Assembly (NCBI GenBank): GCA_949752735.1
Contig: OX457044.1
Span: 14,833,846 to 14,897,845, forward strand
Direction: 5' to 3'
Source of the DNA: Lumbricus terrestris
Taxonomy: Eukaryota > Annelida > Clitellata > Crassiclitellata > Lumbricidae
DNA length: 64,000 bases
Both the position numbers and the translations under genes were made by a program. Below the pieces are notes generated by a model. It saw nothing but the letters and a program-made list of their open reading frames with translations. It did no database searches and had not been told where the DNA came from. Positions 1 to 11,727 of the stretch are shown here, in pieces. Position 1 is the first letter of the stretch; every line of letters begins with the position of its first letter.

Positions 1-169
1 ATGATTCAATCTGAAACGCCGCAGAATGATTACAGGTACAGGTTATACGAAATACGGCCCACTATAGCACGACCTGCAAGTCGGCTTTACAGCAGTGGGT
101 TTGGTAACTTAACACTAATGACCTAAGTACTGGATCACTCCTGGTTCGGCCAAGCCAGAAGTAGGAGGG

Positions 170-338
170 GCTATCTTTTTTTTAGCAGAACCCAAGTCAA
201 GCAACACAACAGCAAAGCGCCAATGGCAGCTAACAGAAACTTTAATAAATTAATGCCCTGAGCGAGGCTTGAACCCGGGTCGCGTGGATGACACTCAGTT
301 TAATGACCAGCACTCTCTCAACTGAGCTACGGACCCCC
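170..338 (-). repeat. tRNA-derived SINE
   Basis: Read on the minus strand, this begins with a tRNA-like head: an A-box resembling TAGCTCAGTTGA (plus 318-329) and a B-box GGTTCAAGCC (plus 266-275). The 3' part of the head does not pair with the 5' end as an acceptor stem would, and about 70 bp of unrelated body follow, reaching an A-rich stretch near 175-182 (T-rich on plus). These are marks of a tRNA-derived SINE rather than a working tRNA gene. The left boundary is approximate. Confidence 0.6.
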
Positions 339-1640
339 TGATATATAAACACAGACTCCAAAATAGAGCAACCTTTCCTTGGCTTCATGAGTATACAACA
401 CAATACAATGTTGTAGTTGTATAAAATGCTATATGTGATGCAAAGTTCTGCGAGTTGATGATGCCTTCCATGCTCATGTCACACTGAACATCGATGCCAG
501 GATATAGGAATATTTAACCATAGACTGAATAATAATTAATTATTGGAAGTGGTGACTGGTGAGGTTTGGTTCAGGCTCATGGTGTTTGAATGTAGATGTC
601 ATTGATGGTCAACAATCAAGTCAGGAATGACTGAGTCAAAGGTTGACACCCAGGTCATATTACGGATAGGTATTTCAGGAGGAAGAGAGGTGACAGTGCG
701 GTCTCTCAATTTGACATCTGTGACTTGGAACGTTCCTATCCCAATGGATACTGGAATACTGGTGTTGCATATGTGTGTATACATGCACTTGCGTGCTGTT
801 GTGTATATGCATGTGTAAGTTTGTGTGGGGGGCTTCATCAAACCACCCCCTTGAGTGCCTTGACATTTCCATCGTCATTTTCCCTCTGGATTTCCCCAGG
901 CATTTCAATAGAACAATTTGCCTGTGGATATTTCCCCAAAATGTGCCAAAATGCAAACAATGTATATCTGTACAGACTTCTATAGAGCTTTGATGTGTGA
1001 GGGTGAAAATTTATAACCAACTTTTGATGCTTTGTGTCTTAATTAACCTTTACTCACTTTGATACTAAACGTAAATGTTTAATAAAGTTTTAACATTTAC
1101 TCAATCTGTTGAGAACTACCGTGTATATAATCTGCCATGAATACTGAATAGGCTATGTTAAGGAATCAGTTGAAAAGTATAGTGACGGAGTTGGAAACTG
1201 TAGTTAGTACACACAGGGGAAAAATTATTTTAAATGGTTTTGTTTACATTAAGCCAATAAATTATCAAATAATGTAACAAGTGTGAACATCTTAGAGGTG
1301 CATGGACAAATTTAAGTGAGTGTCAAGCAGAGGTCAAAGTAAATGAAGATCTGTCCATTGCTAGTTATCTGCATGAACACACTAATGAGCAGCTGATTCT
1401 ACTAAACTAGAATGATAGAACCAGGAGGGTTCTTGAAAGTCCATGCAAGTATCAAATGAAAGGCAGAGGAAACGGAAGAAGCAGGTCAAATTAAACGATC
1501 TACACTGTAATGTAATGGGGGGTAATGTCTAGGGATAATACCGGAGGTAAAGTCCAAGGGGCAGATCTCCTAGACTCCTGTGTGTGCATGCTTGTTCAAT
1601 CTGCTTGATCAATAAAGGTAAGTTCTGTTGTACATTTCAG
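339..1640. other. No gene recognised
   Basis: AT-rich sequence with only short overlapping open frames and no recognisable domain. It may be intron or 5' flank of the immunoglobulin-domain gene. A GGGGTAATGT-type motif at 1514-1565 recurs at 44335-44440. Confidence 0.4.
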
Positions 1641-1913
1641 TGAGCAGGATAGACCAGGCAGAGGCGTCCACTACTACTTGGAGTCCTGATGGTGTTGTTA
1701 CGGTGAGAAAGGGTGAAGACCTCAGCGTCACCTGCATCGTTTCGGACATTTCGGACATCTTCGCTGTCACTCGACTTGTCCACACGCAGGGCCTCAAATC
1801 TCATCCGATCTCAGACAATGGTGGAGTGAAGGCACCGTACTCAGAGCTGTCACGCTACAACGTCACCTACAAACACACAGGCAGCACAGCCACTGTTACG
1901 TTGAACTACCATG
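1641..1913 (+). CDS. Ig gene exon (first in window)
   Basis: The acceptor TTTCAG lies immediately upstream and the donor GTACAT immediately downstream. The frame encodes the A-to-E strands of an Ig domain, including VRKGEDLSVTC and SRYNVTY. It enters with two leftover bases and leaves in phase 1. Confidence 0.75.
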
Positions 1914-2410
1914 GTACATGTTATGGCTGACAGTGGTTGTCATACATTGGTATCATGATGTATTGTGCAGTCCATGCAGTTCATGAATAGATTATAGCAA
2001 ATTGAAGCTTAATTGAAAAGATGATTTTGGTGAATGACTCTTAGTGAGTTGACTGCCTCTGATTGCCAGCTGACAGTCTAAGAATGATGCTTCTAAACTG
2101 AAAAGTATTGCTTCTATGACTGAGTGGAACATTGTGTAGAATAGAATGAAGCAGACAGAATTGTGACACTATTGATAGTGTAAATATTAGCTGTGGTCAT
2201 GAATTTTTTAAGTCCTACTTAGCGTCTAAGTAGCATTGAGTAATTTGTACAATATATATATATATATGTATAATATATATATATAATATATATATTGTAC
2301 AAATTACTCAGTGCTACTTCATGCTAATGCTCATCTTTTCAATTAAGCTTAATTGTCTAAGATTTATTCATGAAATGCAGGGACTGCACAATATATATAT
2401 ATATACAATT

Positions 2411-2475
<65 letters not shown>

Positions 2476-3788
2476 GGAAACTCGTTGTATTTACCTAGGG
2501 TGAATTTCATTATAAACTTGATGTAAGAAACTTGCTAAAGTCTGTCTAATTTAAGAACTCTATTAACTTCACGAAAGGCAGGTTCTTAAGGTGTACAATC
2601 CTTCTATTTTACTAATTTTAAAAGTCACAGACTTCCAGTCAAACATCTCAGCAGGAAGAACTCCTAGCTCACAGGTTTCTTCCCTTATATACTGTTAAGA
2701 AAAGCAAAATCATCACCAGGTCATTCATAAAAAGGATTGACTAGTCCTCTGACCTTCAGAACACCATGACAAACATATATAAATTTAATAATGTCTGGTG
2801 CATCACGTGTCACCTTCTTGCTTCCATATCGCAAAGAAACAAAAGTAGACACTTCGAAAGGCCAAAGGACGTCGGTTGGCCTATCATTCTGGAATATCCT
2901 ATCTGTCTACCTATTAGTCTGTGACATACCCCTCCTGGTTCTATCATTGTTAACACTTGATACCATTTTTTTACCATGATTTGGTTTGTCAGGTTTGTAG
3001 CACTTCAAATGACTTTATCTGTAAGAGGCACTGTTGTAATCCATGGTTGCAGTCACAGCTGCATTGACTTAGGTCGGCAGTTGCAGACAGAATGTATTGT
3101 CTTAAAGTGGTTGTTTTTCCTAGGCATTCAACCAGAAGACGGCGGTACCTTGGGCTGCCAGGTTCTTTCTGGAAGTGCAGAGGGAAGCAGTCTTCTTAAC
3201 ATAACGGTCCTAGGTGAGTCAAAGTTCTGCTGACTTACGTACCAGTGTTTAATCTAGTCCCCTGTTTGGAGGGAGTATACAGATGTCAAAAGCAATCACT
3301 TGCACCATCCAATCAGTGTCAATAAATCTGTCCACTTTCCACAGTACAGTTTTTATAGCAGATATCCTGTATCGGATTGTTCAGTTTGCTCATTTCTGCA
3401 TAAAACTTTAGCATGAAGTAGTCTTTTTGGTTTGTCTAGCTATTCTTAACGTGGTTGATTTGTCATTTCTTAGTCAAACGCAGCTTTAAAAACCGGTTTC
3501 CCTTGTTTGTGAATGTATCTGAAATGGGTTTTTATTATCTCCTGTTACTATGGTGGTAGTTAGGGCCTAAGTGAATGAACATCATGTAGCAATGCTAATA
3601 CATCAGAATTTATCTTTGAAGTTTTCTTTTTATGCTACTTGTATTGCAATTAATTTAATAATTAATCTGTTATGACTCTGGAAAGGCACATTTGTCACCA
3701 TCCATGTCTTGGTATTTATGCTGCTTTCAATTACTGACTTGTTACTTAGATTGTTTTCTCCGTGGTTCATATTACGGTAGTAAGTAAT

Positions 3789-3825
<37 letters not shown>

Positions 3826-6422
3826 CACTGTTATTGAGTTGCAGCAATATGCTGATTTTATTGCATTGTATTATTTTTATTCACAAGCGCCTGCTGTAAG
3901 CAGATTAAGCTATTCAGAGGTAGGCCTACTCTCAACATGGGACCCCAGGGAGTAGGAAAACCTTTAAGCAGTGACCAGGAATGGACGACTTCCTGCCAAT
4001 ATCTTAAGAAAGAATGTGGGAGGTGATTCCATGAAACAGGATCCACAATAGGGGAGAGTGGATCATGTCTGTCCTTGCTCTAGGGACAAAGAAATGAAGA
4101 TGATCAGCTAATGAAGCGCATGGAGAGGACAGTGGAGTCAGGCTTAGTATAAGATCAGAGGATTTAGTGGCCTGCCCCATAGCACTTCTGTGTGTGTTGG
4201 AAATTTATGTAGACCTGCTGCCAGTACTTCTGACTAGCTTTCCAAAAGAGATATGCGAGGAAGAAGATATTACAGTTGGTTTGTGTATCATTGTGTGTAT
4301 TGATTTCTGACAGTTCCTGTGAGTGATATCTACGTTGTCGCCATATCATCAGATGGATTACAGACACGTGTTGAAGATGAGGAAGTGTTTCTTGAGGAAA
4401 ACCGACACCAGGGGGTTGGCTGTGTTGCCCTGGTCGATGGAAGTGCAGAGGCTCCTGACATTCGTGTTGCCATTGACGACATGGATGAGACGTCATTGTT
4501 CACTTCTACAACCAATACAACTCTTGTACTTTTGGATTCCGGACTGACTTTGTTCAAAAGCGAAAGAAAGACGACGTTCGTAACAAGTCGGCCAAACGCA
4601 GACTTTAACGACAAGACTTTAAAGTGTTCAGTAGTTGGTTCAACTGAACATGCTGTTGCAACTGCTGTACTCACTGTCAAGTGTAAGTCTGACATTACTT
4701 TACTTTACAATACAACATCTCATTTCTGGTATCTTGTCTTCAAAGTGATCAGAGTATTAAGAATCAAGTCAGAAAAACTGTCTAGCTGATATGGAATCTG
4801 TAAATGATGTTGATGTTCTGATCCACTAAGTGAGTATGATAACAGAATAAAAGCCAGTCATCAGACACAATGTTGCCTTACTGTTGATAGACATAACCAT
4901 TCAGCACTCACTTGATACCAAGTTAACAATACCAAGTTAGCTGTGACCAGAGAATTTGTCACAGTCAATGCCATATAGACTATTGCCAATAGACAATGGT
5001 CTATTCATTCATTCATTTTAAGAAAATTTGTTAAGCACCCCTTCAAAATTTCTACTCAGATGTGCTCCTAAGACCCGGCCTAAAACGACAGATTTTAGGC
5101 TGTTATTTAATGTGTGAGAAAGATCCCTAGGTAGGAGTGGCAACTTCATTCCAACCAGACAGACCAACAACAAAATGCGATGCTGCATAATAGAGGTTCT
5201 TGCGACAGGAATAACAGCTGACTACATATATATGAGCTTCCACTGTGATAGTCAATGTGTTGCATATCTATATGTAAATAAGTTGCATATGGGGTAAATG
5301 ATTTCACCTTAAGGTTGAAGATGTTTATAGCAACGACTTTGAAACTATTTCTGTTTTCTGTTGTTGCTCCAGTTGTTCCTATCATAGATTGCATTGATCA
5401 TGAGCTGGAGGCAAAGGTTGGTGACCAGGTGACAGTGACGTGTGATGTTAAAGCTAATCCAAGCAGCAGAGTTGTCTGGAAATGGACTTGTGAATCTGCG
5501 GACAGATTAGCAGAACAGGACAACATTGCTTTCAACGAGACTGTGAGTCCAGCCTAACTGATCTATGACTTTTTCAAAACTGTAGGCACTGTTGGTTTAT
5601 CGGAAATGATGAAGAAGCAAGCAGTAGACTGTACAATGGAGGCTTCAAATGAAGGCAACATATCTATAGTCCGAACATTCTGTTTCTTTATAAATGTTGA
5701 TGTTGGCTGCAGATGTATTACTTATTGCTTAAACTGCTATGGCACCTGGGTTAAATTGAGATAACACATTATCAGAAACAGCTTCAAGGGGATAATAATA
5801 AGGTGGCATCTATTAATGGTTTTGCTTTTGATGTGGAAGTAAAAACCAATTGCAACATTTTTTAAACTTTTGGATAATTTACTTGGAGTTTTGAGTTTTT
5901 ACTTGTAACTGCTGCTATTGGTTATTATGATCTTACTTACATACTTACGCTTAAATATGTTGTGCAAGTTTTCTTTGACGCAATATAAACTTATCAGAAA
6001 ATGAAATCAAAGCAAAGTAGTAAGAAATGTGAATGGTTGGCAACAACTTGGATGCTACAATTTATTACAACTAGAGTCGAGAATTTTCTTGTTTAGAGCA
6101 GGCATCATTAGATAATCGTAGTTTTGGTACTGTCACATTAAGTGATATGTACTGGTTGTGGACTGGATATTGACTGATGATCTGTTGTCTTTTCAGGCAA
6201 TTAGTAAATATCAGAGTCATGTTGAAATGACTGTCACTCAGATCAAGGATTCACAGTTTTGTAACTACTTTCTGATGGCGGAGAATGAAATCGGAACTGC
6301 GAACATCACGCTGGAGCTGATCAAGGTGGCGGGTCCGGTTGGGAACCAGTCTCTCAATCCAGAAGTCGTTTCCAATGTGAAGAACACAAATCTGGAAGCA
6401 CTTCCGCCGAAACAAAATCCAG
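1641..6422 (+). CDS. Immunoglobulin-domain protein gene (partial, five exons)
   Basis: Five exons, 1641-1913, 3124-3213, 4314-4682, 5373-5542 and 6197-6422, join in frame (phases 1, 1, 1, 0) into 1128 nt. They encode three Ig-like domains: exons 1+2 (first cysteine in SVTCIV, second in the D-x-G-x-x-x-C pattern EDGGTLGC), exon 3 alone (cysteines in VGCVAL and LKCSVV), and exons 4+5 (VTVTC, then VVWKW, then SQFCNYF). Potential N-glycosylation sites (NVT, NTT, NIT) fit an extracellular or cell-surface protein. No signal peptide or membrane helix is seen: the first exon starts at an acceptor and the last ends in an open phase-1 donor, so both ends of the protein are missing. I cannot name the family; it could be an adhesion molecule or an immune-type receptor. 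Confidence 0.75.
1963..2391. mobile_element. MITE-like inverted-repeat element with TA target site
   Basis: The ends TTGTGCAGTCC and GGACTGCACAA are inverted copies flanked by TA on both sides. Imperfect pairing extends over about 60 bp per arm (around 1963-2025 and 2325-2391). A second inner inverted pair (GAGTAATTTGTACAATAT) surrounds an (AT)n centre. The structure fits a TA-targeting non-autonomous DNA transposon in an Ig-gene intron. Confidence 0.55.
2416..2472. repeat. (AT)n microsatellite
   Basis: Uninterrupted AT dinucleotide run next to the right end of the MITE-like element. Confidence 0.95.
3124..3213 (+). CDS. Ig gene exon 2
   Basis: A strong pyrimidine-rich acceptor (TTGTTTTTCCTAG) and donor GTGAGT bound 90 nt in phase 1-1. 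The exon holds the second Ig cysteine in EDGGTLGCQV and closes the first Ig domain. Confidence 0.8.
3779..3826. repeat. (AAGT)n microsatellite
   Basis: About eleven AAGT units within an Ig-gene intron. Confidence 0.9.
4314..4682 (+). CDS. Ig gene exon 3
   Basis: This exon is bounded by acceptor TTCTGACAG and donor GTAAGT and is 369 nt, phase 1 in and phase 1 out. It holds a complete Ig-like domain, with cysteines about 67 residues apart (VGCVAL and LKCSVV) and an ATAVLTVK end. Confidence 0.8.
5373..5542 (+). CDS. Ig gene exon 4
   Basis: The acceptor GCTCCAG and donor GTGAGT bound 170 nt. The exon carries the N-terminal half of a C2-type Ig domain: VGDQVTVTCDVKANP followed by the B-C strand tryptophans VVWKW. 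Confidence 0.8.
6197..6422 (+). CDS. Ig gene exon 5 (last found)
   Basis: The acceptor TCTTTTCAG and donor GTACAT bound 226 nt. The exon supplies the second cysteine (SQFCNYFLMAENEIG) of the third Ig domain, then a linker rich in N, P and V. The phase-1 donor means more exons are expected, but I found no convincing continuation. Confidence 0.75.
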
Positions 6423-8273
6423 GTACATGAGAGAAATTTTAATTTTAAAAAATATTAACATTGTAAGCATTGCAAATTTAATAGTCGTTATAGTCATTAG
6501 GATGTTATTGTCATTTTCTTCATTATTTGTTGCAGATTGATATTTTTTGAATCACTGATCAATTTCTGATTAAAATTGTCCTACATTGTTTAATGAGTGC
6601 AATAATGCATCATCACCAACAATAGATTACTGGAGGAGTTAATAACAATTTCTTATGAAAATTTTCTTAATATAAATTCTTATTAAAATATCCACTGGCT
6701 CTTTCTATAGATGTTGATATAAATTCAATGCACGTGGCCACTGCTAATTTGATGACTTGAAAATGTTGTTGCTTGTGTTGAGTTTATTTTGCAGACTATG
6801 ACCCAATATTAAACTGTCTGTTACAGTTATCCATGAGCCACAGAATGGCATGAGGAGCCAGTTTCAATTCTCTGAATTCCTTTTCTTGTGTCAGTTGACG
6901 ATCGTGATTTCAACATTCTACCTTCTATAAGATGTTCACAGGATTACGGATTTGTAAAATGACATCCTACAGTGGTAATCATTTAGTATTATGACAGATG
7001 ATTATGGTGGTTCTAAGCTTATTGTGTTTGTACATAGAGCAGGAGATTCTGTGGTTAATGCTCTGATGATTAGTGTGAGCAGTACTGTAGTCTGGACCCT
7101 ATTCTTAACAGAATTTGTTTAGATAATTTGTACAGTTTGGCTATTCTTGACGTGAAAGCGGGCACCATGTAACGGGGCTTAAACCGCTCCCGAAATGTGG
7201 GGACTTTGAGCCAAGTCCTTAATTTCATCACAATTGTTCAGCGCTGTCAATTGATGCCTGGTTGCTAAACAGTGATGCTTAATAAAAGCATAGTTATAAT
7301 AAATAATAACATTGTATTTATAGAACTCTCCAAATTGTCTGGCTTTGTTGAATTCCATCTCCAAATAGCCTGTCTGCCTGGCCATTCATCTATACTCCTC
7401 CCATTCCGAAAATTATATTGAATGGTTTCCCATTTCCATATATGACTCCTCTCTTTCGCATCCACTTTCTGCCAGAGTGAATGCTATATACAAAGATTTT
7501 GTCTTTGACGCTTTCCATTGTCTGCATTTGGTTGGGTTGTTGACGTCCGTTGTCTGCATTGGGTTGTGTTGTTGACGTTTGCACACAAACTTTTGTCAGT
7601 GGTCGACTGTTGGTTCTTGATCTCGCTGTTGATTGCGTCTGCATCTGATTGGACATGAACGGCATACACTGCATGAATTGCATCTGAGAGACTTGTTTAC
7701 TTAATATATTGAGCCACTATATCTTCTCTCTTAATTGTATCAAGTGATGTTTACATGTACAGTTGATTACTAAACCATGTAGCCTTTAAGTCGAAATGCT
7801 GGAGATGACTGTATAATATTTTGTCTGCAACTAAATATCCTCAGCAGTATTCCCTCTTTATGATCATCATCTTATGGATGGTGAAAACGTTCTGCAACCT
7901 ACCATTCTGTCTTACCTATTTGCTGTAAGTCTAGTTTTGGAAAACTAGCATTATTTATCCTCAGCATATAGGCATTGCCAACTAAAATCGTATGCTTCTA
8001 CTCGAGACTGCCACAAATTTCAATACTCAAGTCTAATATAAGTTATTTTATAAAGGAACACTATATTCTTTTAATCATGATTTTTAAAACAGTCATTATG
8101 AATTTTTCTATGCTCTTGTGAAGTTGTACATCCACGGGTCACACAAATCATCTAGTCATTAAGGTTCTGATGGCAAGGCCATAACAATTTTTTATTCTAT
8201 TCAATTGGAACTTTTTACGCAAAGGACGTAGCATATATTCAGATTATTATGTGCATTGCTTTAGACTTCTATG
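6423..8273. other. No gene recognised
   Basis: AT-rich intron or intergenic sequence. Short open frames around 7180-7680 on the minus strand are low-complexity and show no domain. Confidence 0.4.
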
Positions 8274-8281
8274 ATCTATAT

Positions 8282-9519
8282 CAGCGGTTCTCAACCTGTG
8301 GGTCGCGACCCCCACGGGGGTCGCCTGACGATTTGCCAGGGGTCGCCTGGACCCTTCAGAAATTCGCAAAATATGTACACATGTAATAGCAATTTAACCA
8401 CTGTCTTATACTTTACTAAATAATTTTGGAAAATACTTTTGCTGCGATTATTTGTGAGATTGCGGCAGTTAATCTTATTTTTGCCATTCCAGTTTTCAAA
8501 TGTAAATTCCGCTTTTAACAAACATCTAAAAAAGAAAACAATATCCAGATTGCTCAAAGAATCTACTATTCTACTCTGTCAGCTGCTGGTGGTGAGGCCT
8601 GTATGGTACTATACTTGTATGGAGACTTTGGTAGACTGCAGGAGATCCCTATCTCCCAAAGTCTAGTCTCAAGAAATTTGTTGTGGAGACCGAACTGCTT
8701 ATATCCCCAATATTTTATATAGGCTATATTTCATACATGTATATATCATTATTACTTTTTACAACGTTATCCGCTAGTTATGAGAGCAATTTTGTCAAGA
8801 TGAGAGCTTAGGGTGCTACTATTAGTGTACAAATTTTAAAAAATAGAACAATGTTAGTGGCCATTTATTGAAGTCTTAAACCATGTCTCTCAGCACTGAT
8901 ATCATGAGAATTTTTAGAGATGACAGCTTTAGGCCAAAATGCGACAATTGAGGTGTGGAAATGTAAAAATGTTAGACAATGGGAAGTATACTTTGGAAGT
9001 TTTTAACAACTTAACAACATTAACTATTTTTACCATAAGCTTTAAGCAGCCATACTGTTAATGTAAACCTACAGCGTTCTGTCTGTTTTTTTTTAAATTA
9101 AACGAATATACATAATATCTCAGCACTGAAACGATGAGCAATTTCGCTAAAATGACAGACTGATATGCTACAATTGCAGTGTGGAGATTCAAAAGAAGGC
9201 ACACTTGAGAGTCTGAGGATTTCCAGCAGCAAGACGTGGGGCAGCTGTTGAAGTTTCACAAGCCGAATAGACTTATGAAACTTAAACTTCGAACTATCAA
9301 ATATACAGCTATCAGAATCACTAGAGCCACGAAGCCTCACACAATTTATTGCTTAGGCCTACAGCAGTTTCGAATTATGAAATGAAAATGCATAACAATG
9401 GACAATGATAGAAAAAATGTAGTGATAGAGGTGACTCGATAAATTTTGTTGTTGGGGGTCGTCACAACTTTCGAAATGTTGCCAAGGGGTCGCCGCGCTA
9501 AAAAGGTTGAGAACCGCTG
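8282..9519. mobile_element. hAT DNA transposon (non-autonomous, 1238 bp)
   Basis: The left end starts CAGCGGTTCTCAACCT and the right end is its exact 16-bp inverted copy. The flanks 8274-8281 and 9520-9527 are a perfect 8-bp duplication, ATCTATAT, as hAT transposases make. The subterminal GGGTCGCGACCCC and GGGGTCGCC stretches are typical of Charlie/SPIN-type hAT families as I remember them. No intact transposase is present; interior frames are under 100 codons. Confidence 0.9.
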
Positions 9520-9527
9520 ATCTATAT

Positions 9528-10445
9528 TCTTCTTGAAATCGTTGGCAGTTTTCCCACATAAGCTACAGTGAATTTGTAATTGAATCGTTTCGGTTTTATA
9601 GTGATTTTTGTAGTTATGCTATGTGAATTTTAACTCAAGTCTATATTCTTAACTTTTAGAACTTGTCATCAGATAGTTGACTATTATGGATGGCAGTTGT
9701 CTTTACCATGAATATTTCTTAGCAAAGTTGTAATGAAATCATGTAACTGTGAGAGGAATCATGAAGATTCCATGTCATTGTGAATTTGTGTCTTGATGTC
9801 ATATGAAATCATATGAAATGCCTATTGACATGTTTTATCCGAGTTCACTTGCAGAATTGTGCTTTAATATGTCATATTTCTGTGCCATGTGAGTTGGCAA
9901 GAGGTGAACAGTATTGTAAGAGATTTCAACAGAAGGTCAGAGTCGTTCAATGCATCAGAAGACTTCAGTTTTATTCGTTTCTGCTGAATTGTACAAAGCC
10001 ACTAAGGAAGCAGAGGAATTTGAGATCTTTTTAAAGATGTAGTGGCAGTTATTTTCAATCATTCAGTGTTGAATGCTTGCTTCGTAATTTGTATGTGCAG
10101 TTCATCTGGGCCAAAAATTTAGGCAGTTTGTAAGAGTTATTATCAATTTCTTCTCCTGTTGCACCAGTATTATGTATGGATATGTCTGCACATAATATAA
10201 TAATATATAATCATGTGTTAGGATATTTTTATTTCCCGTTTTCTGTTTATGTTTTCCATAGAATGAGCTCCATAGCACTCAGTAAGTGTTCTTTTATATA
10301 ATTAGTGACTATCCAGATAATTTCAGCGATTTTTCAAGGAGTTGTGTAGATGTGTGTAATCCATCACCAGTGATAACATTCATATGCCATGGAATACTAG
10401 TAGCTAGCCAAAGATTTAAAAAATGACTTGCCAACAGCTCATGAG
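9528..10445. other. No gene recognised
   Basis: AT-rich sequence without convincing coding content. A frame at 9813-10034 has no splice context or domain that I recognise. Confidence 0.4.
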
Positions 10446-10829
10446 GCCGGTGTCACGAAATAAAGTCTCCCCCAAAACAAAGTCTCCCCCGAAACAGAGT
10501 CTCCCCCTGGCTGAAACTCTGTATTGGAAGAAATTTTCTGAAGTAAAAGTATTATATGTTTCTTGTTATATAATCTGGCAACGCAAACTAACCGTCTAGC
10601 CTGCTCATCTCTAAATTTGATGCAACTGTAGACCATTTTACGCTGAACGGGGGAGACTTTATTTCGTGGACGGCGGAAATATTCTCTCCCCCACGGAGAC
10701 TTTATTTCAGAATATAGTCTCCGGGGGCGAATTTATTCTGGAACAGATCCTCCGGGGGGAGAATCTGTTTCGAAATAAAGTCTCCGAGGGGAGACTTTTA
10801 GGGGGGAGACTCTGTCACGCGACACCGGC
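10446..10829. mobile_element. Inverted-repeat element with CTCCCCC subterminal arrays
   Basis: The ends GCCGGTGTC and GACACCGGC are inverted copies. Inside each end lie repeated units of the form AAAGTCTCCCCC (left) or GGGGGAGACTTTATTTC (right, inverted), each repeated several times. No target duplication could be fixed. It is probably a small non-autonomous DNA transposon of a family I do not recognise. Confidence 0.55.
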
Positions 10830-11727
10830 ATTGGTCAACCAACTATTTTCAAATTGAGAATGCTAAGTCAGAACTTTTTGTACTGTTTCAGGATAGTTTT
10901 AATATTTAAAAACATGGAACCTGTGTAGTGTCTGCATTATTAACGATATGGCACTAAGTCCATTTTGACATTCATTAAAAATTTAAACAAGAGTCCACAA
11001 AATCTAGCTTGATGACTTCTAAGACACAATTATATTAATGCCTGACAAGGACACAGCTGACGGGATCTTTGGGTAATTTTCAGCAAAATTCACGATCTAC
11101 TGAGAACTCCGATTAAAGTCTGGTAGATCAGAGTAACCAAATGGTTAATGCTTGGGTGAACAAGTTGAAAGAGATGAGTCTAAGTTTATATCTGATTGGC
11201 ATCAATCTGAACAAACTGAACTTGTCATGAATTTCCATGGCTTAGCTCAGTGACCGAAAATCACAAGAGCCATTGAGCAATGTAGGCCTGTGTGGACTCT
11301 CAAGTGCCATATCCATCTGTATGGGTGGTGAGCAGGGAGCATGGCATGGCTGGTTTAAACGTAATACTTTGTGACCTACGAGAGGCAGATTTTAAAATAG
11401 ATTCTTTGCTCAGTAGCCAGCCAATGAAAAAGATGCAATGTACAAGTTAAAAGTTGGAGATCTGCAGACCTTCTGAATGAAAATAGTTAGATAAAAATTT
11501 CAATGAGTTAGTAACTTATTTGACCATTTAACTTGATCAGAAGGTACTAAATAATCCAGTGTGGACTTTTTTATGTGTTCCAAATTTGCAAGTCATTTCT
11601 ACTTAACACAAAGTGGTGGCATGCCCCCAAACCTTTTACTTTGACATGCAGTATTTTGTTAATGTGTCACTCTTAAACTTGTGTGTTTTGCTGAAAATCG
11701 AGTCATAATTATTCATTTGTGTGTAGT
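10830..11727. other. No gene recognised
   Basis: AT-rich sequence between two transposon-like elements. I see nothing coding. Confidence 0.4.

Noticed and set aside
240..338. tRNA gene
   Set aside because: A- and B-boxes are present, but the acceptor stem does not pair and a SINE body follows, so it is called a SINE.
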